Below, piece after piece: positions 18,852 to 28,408 of a stretch of 61,916 bases of DNA. The stretch covers positions 1 to 61,916 of the forward strand of contig JAOATK010000017.1 in the NCBI GenBank assembly GCA_030158115.1, given 5' to 3'. The notes under the pieces are model-generated. The model had not been told where the DNA came from, searched no databases, and saw only the letters and a list, made by a program, of their open reading frames with translations. Made by a program: the position numbers and the translations under genes. Within the stretch, counting starts at the first letter, position 1; the number at the start of each line of letters is the position of its first letter. Source of the stretch: Legionella sp. (GTDB lineage Bacteria; Pseudomonadota; Gammaproteobacteria; Legionellales; Legionellaceae).

Positions 18852-19333
18852 TAAAAAAAGCTCCAAGCGATTAATTGCATTATGAACCAAGCCGGAATAG
18901 CTGCTAGAACATCATCCAGCATTATCCCCAATCCCCCATGTACTTTTCTATCCACATAGCCTATAGGTTGTGGTTTCCAAATATCAAAAAGCCGAAATAA
19001 AAGAAAACCAAAAACCATCCAGAAAAAGCCTTGAGGCGCCATAAACATGGTTAGTAAATAACCAACAATCTCATCCCAAACTATCCCTTTGTAATCATGA
19101 ACACCCATTTCCTGGCTGACTTTATCACAAACCCATACGCCTAAAATAAAGGCTGCAAAGGTTACTAGAAGGTAGATTGGCCAAGAAACCTTTACCAATA
19201 GTAAGTACAAAGGCAAAGCTGCCAACGTGCCCCAGGTTCCTGGTGCGGGTTTCATTAATCCGCTGCCAAATCCAAAGGCAATAAAATAAAGTGGGTCTTG
19301 CCATACTTTATTTGCTAAATTTATTTGTTTCAT
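18851..19333 (-). CDS. pgpA: Phosphatidylglycerophosphatase A
   Basis: Dephosphorylates phosphatidylglycerophosphate to phosphatidylglycerol in the inner membrane. Landmarks are FGSGLMKPAPGTWGTL near the N-terminus, then DKVSQEMGVHDYKGIVWDEIVGYL with acidic catalytic residues, FRLFDIWKPQPI and GGLGIMLDDVLA. I prefer the ATG at 19333 (GAGAG upstream; 160 aa), but ATGs at 19342 and 19375 remain possible. A terminator-like palindrome separates it from thiL, so pgpA-perM is probably its own unit. Confidence 0.9.
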   Translation of the reverse strand: MKQINLANKVWQDPLYFIAFGFGSGLMKPAPGTWGTLAALPLYLLLVKVSWPIYLLVTFAAFILGVWVCDKVSQEMGVHDYKGIVWDEIVGYLLTMFMAPQGFFWMVFGFLLFRLFDIWKPQPIGYVDRKVHGGLGIMLDDVLAAIPAWFIMQLIAWSFF

Positions 19334-19401
19334 GGATGCTCTCATCAACGTAGATAATTGTAGTCTCACGGCCATTAAATTAAGAAAATACTGCTTAAAA
19401 A

Positions 19402-19427
19402 GTAAGTTGGGTTGTGACCCAACTTAC
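19402..19427 (-). terminator. Palindromic terminator after thiL
   Basis: Perfect 11-bp stem (GTAAGTTGGGT and its complement) with a TGTG loop, followed on the minus strand by TTTTT, about 70 bases past the thiL stop. An A-run on the other flank makes it potentially bidirectional. Its sequence matches the GTAGGTTGGGT palindrome at 20952-21023, so the terminator appears to derive from that repeat. Confidence 0.7.
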
Positions 19428-19494
19428 AAAAAATCCTTAACTTGATGACAGTGAACCGTAGCCTGGTTGCTTACAACCGGGTTGCTCGATGTAT

Positions 19495-20451
19495 TTAAAA
19501 ATGTGAATAGCCTTTGGGTGTTAATTCGATAAATTCTTCACCCACTTTAATTCTTAAACCAGGCTTTTCCTCAATTATTCCTATCGGGTAACAATATAAT
19601 CCTGCTTGTTCTAACGCATTTGTTAGTAGCTGTATTTTCTCTGGTGCTACTGTAAAGCATAACTCATAATCATCACCGCCAAAAAGGGCTAAGTCAACTG
19701 CTTTATCAGGCGCATATTGTTGAACTAAAGGATGAATAGGAATTGCTGATTGATTAAGACAAGCCCCAACATGGCTGGCGGTACAAATATGGTTAAGATC
19801 TGCACTTAGGCCATCCGATATGTCTAAAGCTGCTGTGGCATAAAGACGTAAAAATGAAAGTAAATCAATTCGTGGTTTTGGATGCATCAATTGATTCATT
19901 AGTGGGGCTTGGTCTTTTTCTAGATTGTATTTTTTATCTAGCAAGTTAACAGCTAAGGCTGCGGCACCCAACTCTCCGGAGACAAGAATTATATCACCAG
20001 GTTTAGCTCCACTGCGGCGTATTTCCTGTCCTGCAGGTGCATAACCAAAAACAGTCAGCGTAATTGATAAAGGACCTTTAGTCGTATCGCCACCAATTAG
20101 ACTCATATTAAATGATTGCAATGAATCCGTTAATCCGCGACTAAATCCTTTAAGCCAGTCCGCATTCATTTCAGGCAAAGTTAAAGCAAGCGTCGCCCAG
20201 CATGGTTGTGCAGCCATTGCAGCTAAATCACTCACATTGACCATGACTGCTCGACAAGCGATATCATAAGCATCCCATTCCGGAAGAAAGTGAACTCCCG
20301 AAACCAATGTATCAGTACTTAATAAAAGATTCATCCCTGGTGGAACGCGCACACAAGCCGCATCATCACCAATACCCAATAAGACATCATCCCTTGATGT
20401 ACTTAAAGGTTTAAAAAATTGTTCAATGAGAGAAAACTCATTTATTCGCAA
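19495..20451 (-). CDS. thiL: Thiamine-monophosphate kinase
   Basis: Phosphorylates thiamine phosphate to thiamine diphosphate. 318 aa. The N-terminus EFSLIEQFF and the metal/ATP segments LGIGDDAACV, STDTLVSGVHF and VNVSDLAAMAAQP are intact, as are SLIGGDTTKGPLSITLT, ALDISDGLSADL and LFGGDDYELCF. Its first 14 bases overlap the end of nusB, indicating coupled translation. A nusB-thiL-pgpA order is common in gammaproteobacteria. Confidence 0.96.
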   Translation of the reverse strand: MRINEFSLIEQFFKPLSTSRDDVLLGIGDDAACVRVPPGMNLLLSTDTLVSGVHFLPEWDAYDIACRAVMVNVSDLAAMAAQPCWATLALTLPEMNADWLKGFSRGLTDSLQSFNMSLIGGDTTKGPLSITLTVFGYAPAGQEIRRSGAKPGDIILVSGELGAAALAVNLLDKKYNLEKDQAPLMNQLMHPKPRIDLLSFLRLYATAALDISDGLSADLNHICTASHVGACLNQSAIPIHPLVQQYAPDKAVDLALFGGDDYELCFTVAPEKIQLLTNALEQAGLYCYPIGIIEEKPGLRIKVGEEFIELTPKGYSHF

Positions 20452-20881
20452 GATTAATTTCCACTACACGAACCTGTTGTGCCAGGTTATTTAGGACACC
20501 ATTAACATAACGAAAACCATCTTGAGAACCAAATTCTTTAGTTAACGAGATGGATTCATCAAGAACTACTTTATAAGGAACTTCTGGACAGTGTAATAAT
20601 TCAAAGGAACCAATGCGTAACACGGTTAATTCAATAGGATTCAATCCATTGATTTCTCTATCCAAGAATGGGGTAAAGCTAGATTCCAATTGACTGATAT
20701 GATTTGGAATGCCATACAAAAGACGACAAAAATAATCGCAATCGACCTTTGCCATATTATGGGCTACTCTAAACTGGGCCTCTATCTCAGACAAATCACT
20801 CTCAGACATTAACCATTGATAGAGCGCTTGCAAAGCAAGTTTACGCGCTTTTCTTTTACCACTAATTGACTGCTTTTCCAC
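20438..20881 (-). CDS. nusB: Transcription antitermination factor NusB
   Basis: Binds boxA RNA with NusE (S10) to support antitermination of rRNA operons. 147 aa, all-helical. The RNA-binding N-terminus is KRKARKLALQALYQW, and the C-terminal half has LTVLRIGSFELL, VPYKVVLDESISLTKEFG and the family ending FRYVNGVLNNLAQQVR. It overlaps thiL by 14 bases. The usual upstream ribE/ribH genes are absent here; nrdR lies upstream on the same strand, separated by repeats. Confidence 0.95.
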   Translation of the reverse strand: MEKQSISGKRKARKLALQALYQWLMSESDLSEIEAQFRVAHNMAKVDCDYFCRLLYGIPNHISQLESSFTPFLDREINGLNPIELTVLRIGSFELLHCPEVPYKVVLDESISLTKEFGSQDGFRYVNGVLNNLAQQVRVVEINLANK

Positions 20882-20951
20882 TGTAACCTCATGAATTTTT
20901 ATAACTACTAACAGCGTTGTAGCCTCACTGCTATTAAGTTAGGAAGTTGTT

Positions 20952-21023
20952 GTAGGTTGGGTCGTGACCCAACAATGCTCCTGAGTTAAGCCTAGCTCAG
21001 TGTTGGGTCGCCACCCAACCTAC
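20952..21023. repeat. Double palindrome (BIME-like), GTAGGTTGGGT type
   Basis: Two short hairpins in head-to-head orientation: GTAGGTTGGGT-CGTG-ACCCAAC at the left and GTTGGGT-CGCC-ACCCAACCTAC at the right, 27 bases apart. The whole 72-bp unit has GTAG at one end and CTAC at the other, like a bacterial interspersed mosaic element. TTTTT follows on the plus strand. A fragment of the other family (GCTGCATCCAAGCTAC) follows at about 21055-21070. Confidence 0.75.
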
Positions 21024-21071
21024 TTTTTAAGCTGTATTTCCTTAATGGCGGTGCGCTGCATCCAAGCTACT

Positions 21072-21524
21072 TTACTTTTTTTTCATCTGATCAATTGTTT
21101 GTCTAAAATCACTCACATCCTTAAAACGCTTATACACTGATGCAAAGCGCACATAAGCAACATGATCTAAGCTATATAAAGCCTGCATTACTAACTCACC
21201 AATAAGCTGTGAGTCAATTTCCCGCTCGCCTCGACGACGAAGCTCTTGAGTAATTGCAATCAGTGCTTCTTCCAAAGCATCCACGCTCACAGGTCTTTTT
21301 TCCAACGCTCTTAACATGCCAGAACGTAAATTATCAATACTAAATGGCTCTCTTCGGCCATCACGTTTGATAATTAAGGGCATAATTAATTCGGCGGTTT
21401 CAAAGGTAGTAAAACGCTCGTGGCAATCAAGGCACTCTCGTCTTCTGCGCACCTGGGCACCATCGGCGACCAAACGCGAATCAACTACTTTCGTTTCTTC
21501 TGCATGACAAAAAGGACAATACAT
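21072..21524 (-). CDS. nrdR: Transcriptional repressor NrdR
   Basis: Zinc-ribbon/ATP-cone repressor of ribonucleotide reductase genes. 150 aa. The zinc ribbon has cysteine pairs CPFC (C3, C6) and CLDC (C31, C34); RRRREC and FTTFE are conserved. The ATP-cone follows (about 46-136) with [11 protein letters not shown]-like residues and the segment [15 protein letters not shown]. It begins 2 bases after the glyA stop, so glyA-nrdR form one operon, as in many proteobacteria. Confidence 0.96.
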   Translation of the reverse strand: MYCPFCHAEETKVVDSRLVADGAQVRRRRECLDCHERFTTFETAELIMPLIIKRDGRREPFSIDNLRSGMLRALEKRPVSVDALEEALIAITQELRRRGEREIDSQLIGELVMQALYSLDHVAYVRFASVYKRFKDVSDFRQTIDQMKKK

Positions 21525-21526
21525 GA

Positions 21527-22780
21527 TTACCTATATACTGGAAATTCACGACACAACTGCAATACATCTTCTTTAACTCTTGCTATGGTCGCTTCATTAT
21601 TAATATCATCAAGGACATCAGCTACCCAATTTGATAACAGAGTAATTTCCTTTTCCTTAAACCCTCGTGTAGTGACCGCGGGTGTTCCTAAGCGTAAACC
21701 ACTGGTTACAAAAGGTGAACGAGGATCGTTAGGTACAGAGTTTTTATTTACTGTAATATTGGCCTTACTTAAAGCAGCATCAGCCTCCTTGCCTGTTATG
21801 TCTTTATCAATTAGGTCAACTAACAATAAATGATTATCAGTACCACCTGATACAATCTTATAACCTCGTTTCATTAATACCATGCACATGGTTTTCGCAT
21901 TCGCTAAAACTTGTTGTTGATAACTTTTAAATTCGGGTAAAAGTGCTTCAGCAAATGCCACTGCTTTCGCAGCGATAACATGCATTAAAGGCCCACCTTG
22001 CATACCAGGAAATACTGCGGAATTTAATTTTTTTTCTATTTCTTCATTGGCGCGGCATAGAATCAACCCACCTCGTGGACCTCTTAATGTTTTATGCGTA
22101 GTAGATGTGACTACATCAGCATAAGGTACAGGTGAGGGATAAAGTCCTACTGCAATTAATCCTGCAACATGCGCTACGTCAGCCATTAAATAAGCACCAA
22201 CGCTATCAGCAATTGCTCGAAAACGAGGCCAATCGAGCACACGTGAATAGGCTGAAAAGCCTGCGATAATAAGCTTAGGTTTATGTTCCATTGCTAAACG
22301 CTCTAAGGCATCGTAATCAATTAAACCTGTTTGCTCATCGATTCCATATGCAACTGCTTCATAAAGTTTTCCAGAAAAATTTACTTTTGAGCCATGTGTT
22401 AAATGTCCGCCATGGGGTAGCGCCATTCCTAAAATCACATCCCCAGGTGATAGCAAAGCCATCATGACTGACGCATTAGCTTGTGAACCTGAGTGAGGTT
22501 GAACATTGGCATAGTCTGCTGAAAAAAGCTTTTTTGCACGAGCAATAGCTAATTCTTCGGCGACATCCACATACTCACAACCACCGTAATAGCGCTTCGC
22601 TGGATATCCTTCTGCGTACTTATTCGTAAGCACAGAGCCTTGGGCTTCTAAAACACGAGGGCTAACATAGTTTTCAGAGGCAATAAGCTCAATATGATCT
22701 TCTTGACGACGCTTCTCATGAGCAATCGCTTCAAATAGCTCATTATCAAAATTTTTTATCGTATAGCTTCCATCAAACAT
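21527..22780 (-). CDS. glyA: Serine hydroxymethyltransferase
   Basis: PLP enzyme that converts serine and tetrahydrofolate to glycine and methylene-THF. 417 aa, standard length. The PLP lysine is in [15 protein letters not shown] (near K229). [19 protein letters not shown], the [15 protein letters not shown] loop and [11 protein letters not shown] are all intact. It is the first gene of glyA-nrdR. With kbl-tdh at 41-43 kb, it supplies glycine and one-carbon units. No glycine riboswitch is seen upstream. Confidence 0.97.
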   Translation of the reverse strand: MFDGSYTIKNFDNELFEAIAHEKRRQEDHIELIASENYVSPRVLEAQGSVLTNKYAEGYPAKRYYGGCEYVDVAEELAIARAKKLFSADYANVQPHSGSQANASVMMALLSPGDVILGMALPHGGHLTHGSKVNFSGKLYEAVAYGIDEQTGLIDYDALERLAMEHKPKLIIAGFSAYSRVLDWPRFRAIADSVGAYLMADVAHVAGLIAVGLYPSPVPYADVVTSTTHKTLRGPRGGLILCRANEEIEKKLNSAVFPGMQGGPLMHVIAAKAVAFAEALLPEFKSYQQQVLANAKTMCMVLMKRGYKIVSGGTDNHLLLVDLIDKDITGKEADAALSKANITVNKNSVPNDPRSPFVTSGLRLGTPAVTTRGFKEKEITLLSNWVADVLDDINNEATIARVKEDVLQLCREFPVYR

Positions 22781-22798
22781 AATAATCCTTATTAACTA

Positions 22799-23110
22799 TC
22801 AAGGGGTTACAACAATGTCATTAATCACACTACGAACACCCTCTACATCAGAAGCAATAGCGCCTGCTCGCTGTTTTAAATGCTCGGTAGGAACAAAGCC
22901 ACTCAACTGCACGCGATCTTTAAAGGTTTTAACTTGTACTGCAAATCCATTAGAACCTAATTCATTGACTAGTGATGCTTTTACTTTAGTTGTCGTAGTT
23001 GAACTATCAAAAAATTCGCCAGCACTTTCAGAGCCTGGTGCCGCAGTACAAGCTAGCAAAATCAAAGATAAAAATCCCACCAACACCATTTTAATTGAGT
23101 CATGCATCAT
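22799..23110 (-). CDS. BON-domain lipoprotein
   Basis: A 103-aa lipoprotein. The signal peptide ends at the lipobox LLAC (C21). A single BON domain covers about 38-103: TTKVKASLVNELG, VQVKTFKDRVQLSGFV, then GVRSVINDIVV. BON domains are thought to bind membranes or support envelope integrity, as in OsmY and DolP. It is 18 bases upstream of glyA on the same strand, so some co-transcription is possible. Confidence 0.85.
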   Translation of the reverse strand: MMHDSIKMVLVGFLSLILLACTAAPGSESAGEFFDSSTTTTKVKASLVNELGSNGFAVQVKTFKDRVQLSGFVPTEHLKQRAGAIASDVEGVRSVINDIVVTP

Positions 23111-23182
23111 TGGAATTCCTTATATAAAAACGCCAACAGATTATCACAAAATTTATCTGGATACGAACCTGGCAGAGAAATC

Positions 23183-23209
23183 GGGGAAGTGATCAATACG
23201 CACTTCCCC
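23183..23209 (-). terminator. Hairpin downstream of the secreted-protein gene
   Basis: Perfect 9-bp stem (GGGGAAGTG and its complement) with a 9-base loop, 24 bases past the minus-strand stop at 23233. The following minus-strand sequence is only moderately T-rich (GATTTCTC), so it is a possible terminator and not a certain one. Confidence 0.45.
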
Positions 23210-23232
23210 ATTGACGATAAGTAATTATTTTC

Positions 23233-23637
23233 TTATCTAGAAGATACTTCTGCTTTAGCGCCCTTCAGATAAGGAACAATTTGTATTGTGCTATCCACGC
23301 TAGTCCAACTAGAATATACCACGCCGTAGGGGGATTGGATGGTCAAGTACATACCACTATGGCAATAAAAATAATAGAATAAGCTAATGTAATGAGGTGC
23401 TTCGTAACGATAAATACCAAAATCTACCGTGCTACCATCATCGAAAGTACCGTAGACATAAACATCAGTGAAGCTGTTATTAATAATTTCTATTTGGCAA
23501 TAACCTGGGTACATCATTTCTTTTGCAACTGATTTTTTATCAGCCGCATCTGCTTTTGGGTTTAAATGCACATTTGCTGCAAAAACATTCCCCAATAAGC
23601 TTAAACAGATGACAAATACCAAAGATTTCAACTTCAT
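23233..23637 (-). CDS. Small secreted protein, unknown family
   Basis: A 134-aa protein started at the ATG at 23637 because GGGGAGG lies six bases upstream; the frame is open to 23736 but lacks a better start. The signal peptide runs to about residue 20 (cleavage after VFA). The mature part has two cysteines (PGYCQIEI and YFYCHSG) and many aromatic residues in short strands (FTDVYVYGTFDDGSTVDFGIY), suggesting a small disulfide-stabilised beta sandwich in the periplasm or outside the cell. I recognise no family. Confidence 0.75.
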   Translation of the reverse strand: MKLKSLVFVICLSLLGNVFAANVHLNPKADAADKKSVAKEMMYPGYCQIEIINNSFTDVYVYGTFDDGSTVDFGIYRYEAPHYISLFYYFYCHSGMYLTIQSPYGVVYSSWTSVDSTIQIVPYLKGAKAEVSSR

Positions 23638-23845
23638 GATTGACCTCCCCTTTGCGTGATGGAAATGGCATAGTAACAAAGTATTGTATTTAGTCAATAG
23701 GGTATTTTTATAACCATGGATAAATCTAAATAGCAATAGTCAAAAACCTTGCCTATTATGTTATATTTTAGATTTATCTTTCGTGTTATATTGGCCACTG
23801 TCTAATAACAGATAGTAGGTACTGTTATTCAAGGGATGACTCTTA

Positions 23846-25108
23846 ATGAAAAAACGTTTAAAAATCATGATTATCGCTTTATTGGTTATCTTTGGCGGCC
23901 TCATTGCTTTCAATCTCATTAAGACACTCATGATGAAATACTTCTTTGCTCATTATCACCCACCTGCTGTTTCAGTCGCATCGGCCGTAGCTCAAGAAGT
24001 CAATTGGCGTCCGACCATAAATGCGGTAGGCAATTTTGTAGCGATTAATGGGGTGGATTTAGGATCTCAAGCGTCTGGAAATGTGGTTCAAATTGATTTT
24101 GAATCCGGCCAATTTGTAGATAAAGATGCCCTCTTGATTACTATCGATGACCGCATTGACCAAGCTATCTTAAAATCCAATCAATCTGATTTAGCCCTTA
24201 AAGCGTTAAGCTATAAACGACAAACCGATTTATTTAAACGAGGAGCAACACCAAGCTCCAGTGTGGACGAAGCAAAAGCTACACTAGATCAAGCACAAGC
24301 TAAAGTAGAGCAAACCCAAGCACAAATTGATCAAAAACATATTAAAGCACCCTTTGCAGGCCGACTAGGTATACGTCAAATTAACCTAGGACAATTTATC
24401 AGTCCTGGTCAAACCAATATTGTATCACTGCAATCGCTTGATCCCTTATATTTAGAATTTTACCTTCCAGAACAACTTTACAAACAAATACACCCTGATC
24501 AAACGATTACTTTTTCATTGGATGAGTATCCTAATATTCTTTTTGAAGCAAAAGTATCCGCGTTGAACTCTAAAGTAGATCTTAATACCCATAACGTCTT
24601 AGTACAGGGTATCTTAGCAAACTGCCCTGCTGATTCGCTAAATACTCCTGAAAAATCTTCTCTCATCAAGACAAAGCATAAAGCCGATACCAGTGCATTA
24701 AGTGTTTCATGTAATAGCGATTTAAATACTATCAATAAAATTCGTAAATTTGCTTTTGTACCAGGAATGTTTGCTTCTATCGAGATAGAACAACCTGAAA
24801 AGCCCCATACAATTATTGTTCCCTCTACCGCAATCTCTTACAGTTTATATGGAAATGCCGTTTACCTTATTGAAAAAAATAAAGACGCTGAAAAAAACAA
24901 AGACGGCTCAGACCTTTTAACTGTCAAGCGTGTCTTTGTTACCACAGGAGATCAACGTGGTAATTACACCGTCATAAAAAAAGGCGTAAAGGCAGGTCAA
25001 TTAGTGGTTAGCGCAGGGGAAATTAAATTACAAAATGGGACTCCTGTTATCATTAACAATGACGTTAAACTCAATGAAACCAGTAATCCGGATTTATTAA
25101 GGCAATAG
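23846..25108 (+). CDS. RND efflux membrane-fusion protein
   Basis: Periplasmic adaptor that connects an RND pump to a TolC-type channel. 420 aa with an N-terminal membrane anchor (about 7-28). The lipoyl half-motifs are GVDLGSQASGNVVQIDFESGQ and KAPFAGRLGIRQINLGQ, split by a short coiled-coil hairpin (about 110-160). The barrel and membrane-proximal domains follow. An unusual loop of about 45 residues (SLNTPEKSSLIKTKHKADTS and its surroundings) is inserted near 265-300. The pump gene follows after 94 bases. Confidence 0.93.
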   Translation: MKKRLKIMIIALLVIFGGLIAFNLIKTLMMKYFFAHYHPPAVSVASAVAQEVNWRPTINAVGNFVAINGVDLGSQASGNVVQIDFESGQFVDKDALLITIDDRIDQAILKSNQSDLALKALSYKRQTDLFKRGATPSSSVDEAKATLDQAQAKVEQTQAQIDQKHIKAPFAGRLGIRQINLGQFISPGQTNIVSLQSLDPLYLEFYLPEQLYKQIHPDQTITFSLDEYPNILFEAKVSALNSKVDLNTHNVLVQGILANCPADSLNTPEKSSLIKTKHKADTSALSVSCNSDLNTINKIRKFAFVPGMFASIEIEQPEKPHTIIVPSTAISYSLYGNAVYLIEKNKDAEKNKDGSDLLTVKRVFVTTGDQRGNYTVIKKGVKAGQLVVSAGEIKLQNGTPVIINNDVKLNETSNPDLLRQ

Positions 25109-25202
25109 GGAGTAAGTGCGCTTCACGGAGCTTTCCTGATAGCGCATCACTTTATCCAAGCCACTTTTAATAAAAAAATAAAAAAAATTACCAGGAATAC
25201 AT

Positions 25203-28200
25203 ATGAAATTTACTGATCTATTTATCAAGCGGCCTGTTCTTGCGATGGTAATTAGTTTACTCATTCTTCTTTTTGGTATTAATTCAATTTACAACATGCC
25301 AATCCGCCAATTTCCACGGATGAATAATACGGTAATCACCGTAATGACGGGTTACCCTGGTGCGGATGCTGACTTAATTGCCGGATTTATCACATCACCC
25401 TTAGAAAATTCCCTAGCAAGTGCTGAGGGTATTGACTATATGACCTCCGCCAGCACACAAGGCATAAGTACAATCACCTTAAACATTAAACTGAATTTTG
25501 ATCCCCAAATCGCATTCACTGACGTCATGAGTAAAGTCCAACAAACCCTTAATCAATTACCTAAAGAAGCACAACAACCTGTTATTCTGAAAACTTCAGA
25601 TGCCTCTACTGCCCTAATGTACATCAGTTTAGACAGCACAGAAATGACACCACAGCAAATTACTGATTATGCAATACGCGTGGTACAGCCACAATTGCAA
25701 ACAGTTGATGGTGTAGCCAAAGCTGAGATCTTAGGCGGCTCGACTTATTCGATGCGTGTATTTCTTAATCCAATCAAAATGGCAGCATTAAATGTTACTC
25801 CCGAAGACGTATCTGTAGTTCTTGCTAAAAACAATTTTTTAACCGCAGCAGGAAATACGAAAGGAGAATACGTCGCAATTAACATCACTGCAAAAACAGA
25901 TCTAAATGACGCTCAACAATTTAAAAATCTTATCGTAAGAAGCCATAAAGGTTCTATAGTTCGTTTGCAAGACATTGCTAAAATCGAACTGGGATCACAA
26001 GATTATGACACCTCAGTGACCTTTAATGGCAAAAAAGCAGTTTTCATCTCAATTACACCAACTCCCACGGCCAATCCCTTAACTGTCATTAGCGATACAA
26101 GAAAAATACTGCCCTCCATTACCAAAGAATTTCCTCCATCATTAACAGGCACCATAGTTTATGATGCAACCGCCTTTATTCGAGCCTCCCTAGATGAAGT
26201 AACGCATACTATTATTGAAGCAGCGCTTATCGTTATTGTGGTTATCTTTTTATTTTTAGGGTCTTTTCGATCTGTTTTAATCCCTGTGGTAACTATTCCG
26301 CTTTCGTTAGTGGGTGTATGTACTTTCATGTTGATGCTCGGATACAGTATCAATTTACTTACCTTGCTTGCTTTTGTTTTAGCGATTGGTTTAGTTGTGG
26401 ATGATGCTATTGTTGTTGTGGAAAATGTACACCGACATATAGAAGAAGGGGAAACGCCATTTAATGCGGCGTTACATGGCGCACATGAAATTGCAACACC
26501 AGTTATTGCGATGACAATTACACTCGCTGCCGTTTATGCACCCATAGGCTTTATGGGCGGATTAACTGGTGCTTTATTTAAAGAATTTGCCTTTACTTTA
26601 GCCAGTGCCGTTATCATCTCTGGCGTTATTGCCCTAACCTTATCGCCAATGATGTGCTCTAAAGTTTTATCCAAAGAAATGAACAGTAACAAATTCGTCA
26701 ATTTTTTAGACCATTTTTTTAATAACCTGAAAAATAGATACCAAAAAGCATTGCATAGTTTATTAGACACACGGGCAATTATGTTGTTGTTCGCCGCTGT
26801 AGTCATGCTCATGCTCCCCTATCTATATAGCCATACAGCCTCAGAAACTGCACCGGATGAAGATCAAGGATTTTTCTTTGTAATGGCCACAACGCCAGAA
26901 TTTGCTACGCTCAATTACACACAGGCATTCACCAAACCATTAGATACCATTTATAAAAGTTTTCCTGAAACCGAAAATTATTTTACAATCAATGCACGCC
27001 AGCCTAAATCAGGCATGGTGCTTAAACCATGGAGCCAACGAAGCAAAAATCAATTCGCATTAAAAAAACCTCTTCAAGAAAAATTATCACAAATTGCAGG
27101 TTTGAAAGCCTTTGCTATCGTCCCACCCCCACTTCCTGGCACCGGTGGTGGAACTCCAGTTCAATTTGTCATTAAAACAACTAACGACTTTCAAAGTCTC
27201 TTTGATGTCTCTAACAATCTTAGTGATAAAGCAAAAAATAGTGGTCTATTTATCTATGTCGATAACACGCTTAAATTTAATCAACCACGAATTGAGTTAA
27301 GAATTAATCGCTCTAAAGCGGCTGAAATGGGATTAGACATGCAGGCAATTGGTAGTAGTTTAACCAGTGCTCTTTCGGGTAATTACGTGAATTATTTTAA
27401 TCTACAAGGCCGCAGTTATCAGGTCATACCACAATTAAGCCGTATCTTCCGTTTATCGCCAGAACAGTTAGGACGCATCTATGTAAAAAGTAGTGGTGGC
27501 ACCATGGTCCCACTTTCTACAGTGGTTACAGCTATAGAAAAAACAGCCCCCAATTCAGCAACACATTTTCAACAACTTAATTCAGCAACCATTCAAGCAA
27601 TTATGTTGCCTGGAAAAACCTTAGGTGAAGGTCTTCAGTTCCTTCAAGAAGCTGCTAAAGAGACGCTTCCTAAAGGCTTCACTTACGACTTTAGCGGTGC
27701 CTCACGACAATTTATGCAAGAAGGAAGCGCTCTAATTTTTGCCTTTCTCTTTGCCATTATTATTATCTTTTTAGTTTTATCTGCTCAGTATGAAAGCTTT
27801 CGTGATCCATTAATCGTCTTAATTAGTGTACCCATGTCCATCTGCGGTGCCTTGATTCCATTAAATTTAGGTCTTGCAAGCATTAATATCTACACCCAAG
27901 TGGGCTTAATTACTTTAATTGGTCTTATTTCCAAACATGGCATTCTTATCGTAGATTTTGCAAATCACTTACAACGCGAAAAAAATCTTGATCGCAGGGC
28001 TGCAGTAGAGGAGGCAGCGGGTATTAGATTAAGACCTATTCTCATGACAACAGCTGCTATGGTTTTTGGTGTTTTTCCTTTATTAATTGCTAGTGGTGCC
28101 GGCGCTGTAAGCCGTTTTGATATAGGCTTAGTCATTGCAACAGGCTTGTTAATTGGCACCTGCTTTACTTTATTTGTGGTCCCAACAATGTACACCTACA

Positions 28201-28235
28201 TCGCAGAAGATCATCGGACTAAAAACAAAACCTAG
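25203..28235 (+). CDS. RND-family multidrug efflux pump
   Basis: Proton-driven inner-membrane transporter of the AcrB/MexF (HAE-1) type, 1010 aa. The N-terminus FIKRPVLAMVISLLI and the porter-domain motif YPGADADLI are typical. The TM4 proton-relay aspartates are in GLVVDDAIVVVENVHRH (near 399-400), and the repeat-half equivalents GLISKHGILIVDFAN and RLRPILMTTAAMVFG are intact. It works with the preceding adaptor; the outer channel is not in this operon, but the TolC at 44632 is a candidate. Substrates are unknown. Confidence 0.95.
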   Translation: MKFTDLFIKRPVLAMVISLLILLFGINSIYNMPIRQFPRMNNTVITVMTGYPGADADLIAGFITSPLENSLASAEGIDYMTSASTQGISTITLNIKLNFDPQIAFTDVMSKVQQTLNQLPKEAQQPVILKTSDASTALMYISLDSTEMTPQQITDYAIRVVQPQLQTVDGVAKAEILGGSTYSMRVFLNPIKMAALNVTPEDVSVVLAKNNFLTAAGNTKGEYVAINITAKTDLNDAQQFKNLIVRSHKGSIVRLQDIAKIELGSQDYDTSVTFNGKKAVFISITPTPTANPLTVISDTRKILPSITKEFPPSLTGTIVYDATAFIRASLDEVTHTIIEAALIVIVVIFLFLGSFRSVLIPVVTIPLSLVGVCTFMLMLGYSINLLTLLAFVLAIGLVVDDAIVVVENVHRHIEEGETPFNAALHGAHEIATPVIAMTITLAAVYAPIGFMGGLTGALFKEFAFTLASAVIISGVIALTLSPMMCSKVLSKEMNSNKFVNFLDHFFNNLKNRYQKALHSLLDTRAIMLLFAAVVMLMLPYLYSHTASETAPDEDQGFFFVMATTPEFATLNYTQAFTKPLDTIYKSFPETENYFTINARQPKSGMVLKPWSQRSKNQFALKKPLQEKLSQIAGLKAFAIVPPPLPGTGGGTPVQFVIKTTNDFQSLFDVSNNLSDKAKNSGLFIYVDNTLKFNQPRIELRINRSKAAEMGLDMQAIGSSLTSALSGNYVNYFNLQGRSYQVIPQLSRIFRLSPEQLGRIYVKSSGGTMVPLSTVVTAIEKTAPNSATHFQQLNSATIQAIMLPGKTLGEGLQFLQEAAKETLPKGFTYDFSGASRQFMQEGSALIFAFLFAIIIIFLVLSAQYESFRDPLIVLISVPMSICGALIPLNLGLASINIYTQVGLITLIGLISKHGILIVDFANHLQREKNLDRRAAVEEAAGIRLRPILMTTAAMVFGVFPLLIASGAGAVSRFDIGLVIATGLLIGTCFTLFVVPTMYTYIAEDHRTKNKT

Positions 28236-28333
28236 CCTAATTGCTTGCAACTGGGTTTTCTGCAACCATCAATCTAACAGCGATCCCGGCTGTAAGCAGG
28301 CCAGGCTACTTTGCAGACTGCCATCGGACTAAA
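28212..28333. repeat. GTAG-family repeat unit bracketed by 12-bp direct repeats
   Basis: CATCGGACTAAA occurs at 28212-28223, inside the last codons of the RND gene, and again at 28322-28333. Between them is a 78-bp unit (about 28232-28309) with ends CTAGCCTAATTGCTTGCAAC and a GTAGCCTGGCC complement, related to the GTAGCCTGGTTGCTTACAAC copy at about 19456. The direct copies suggest that the unit was inserted with local duplication. Confidence 0.6.
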
Positions 28334-28408
28334 CAAATAATACGAGTACGCCTCTACTAGAAATTGTGATACCATTCGCACATTTCTTTTTATCAGTACA
28401 GGTCAATT

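Noticed and set aside
22781-22798. Glycine riboswitch upstream of glyA
   Set aside because: Only 18 bases separate glyA from the BON lipoprotein gene, too short for a riboswitch, and no aptamer-like structure is seen.
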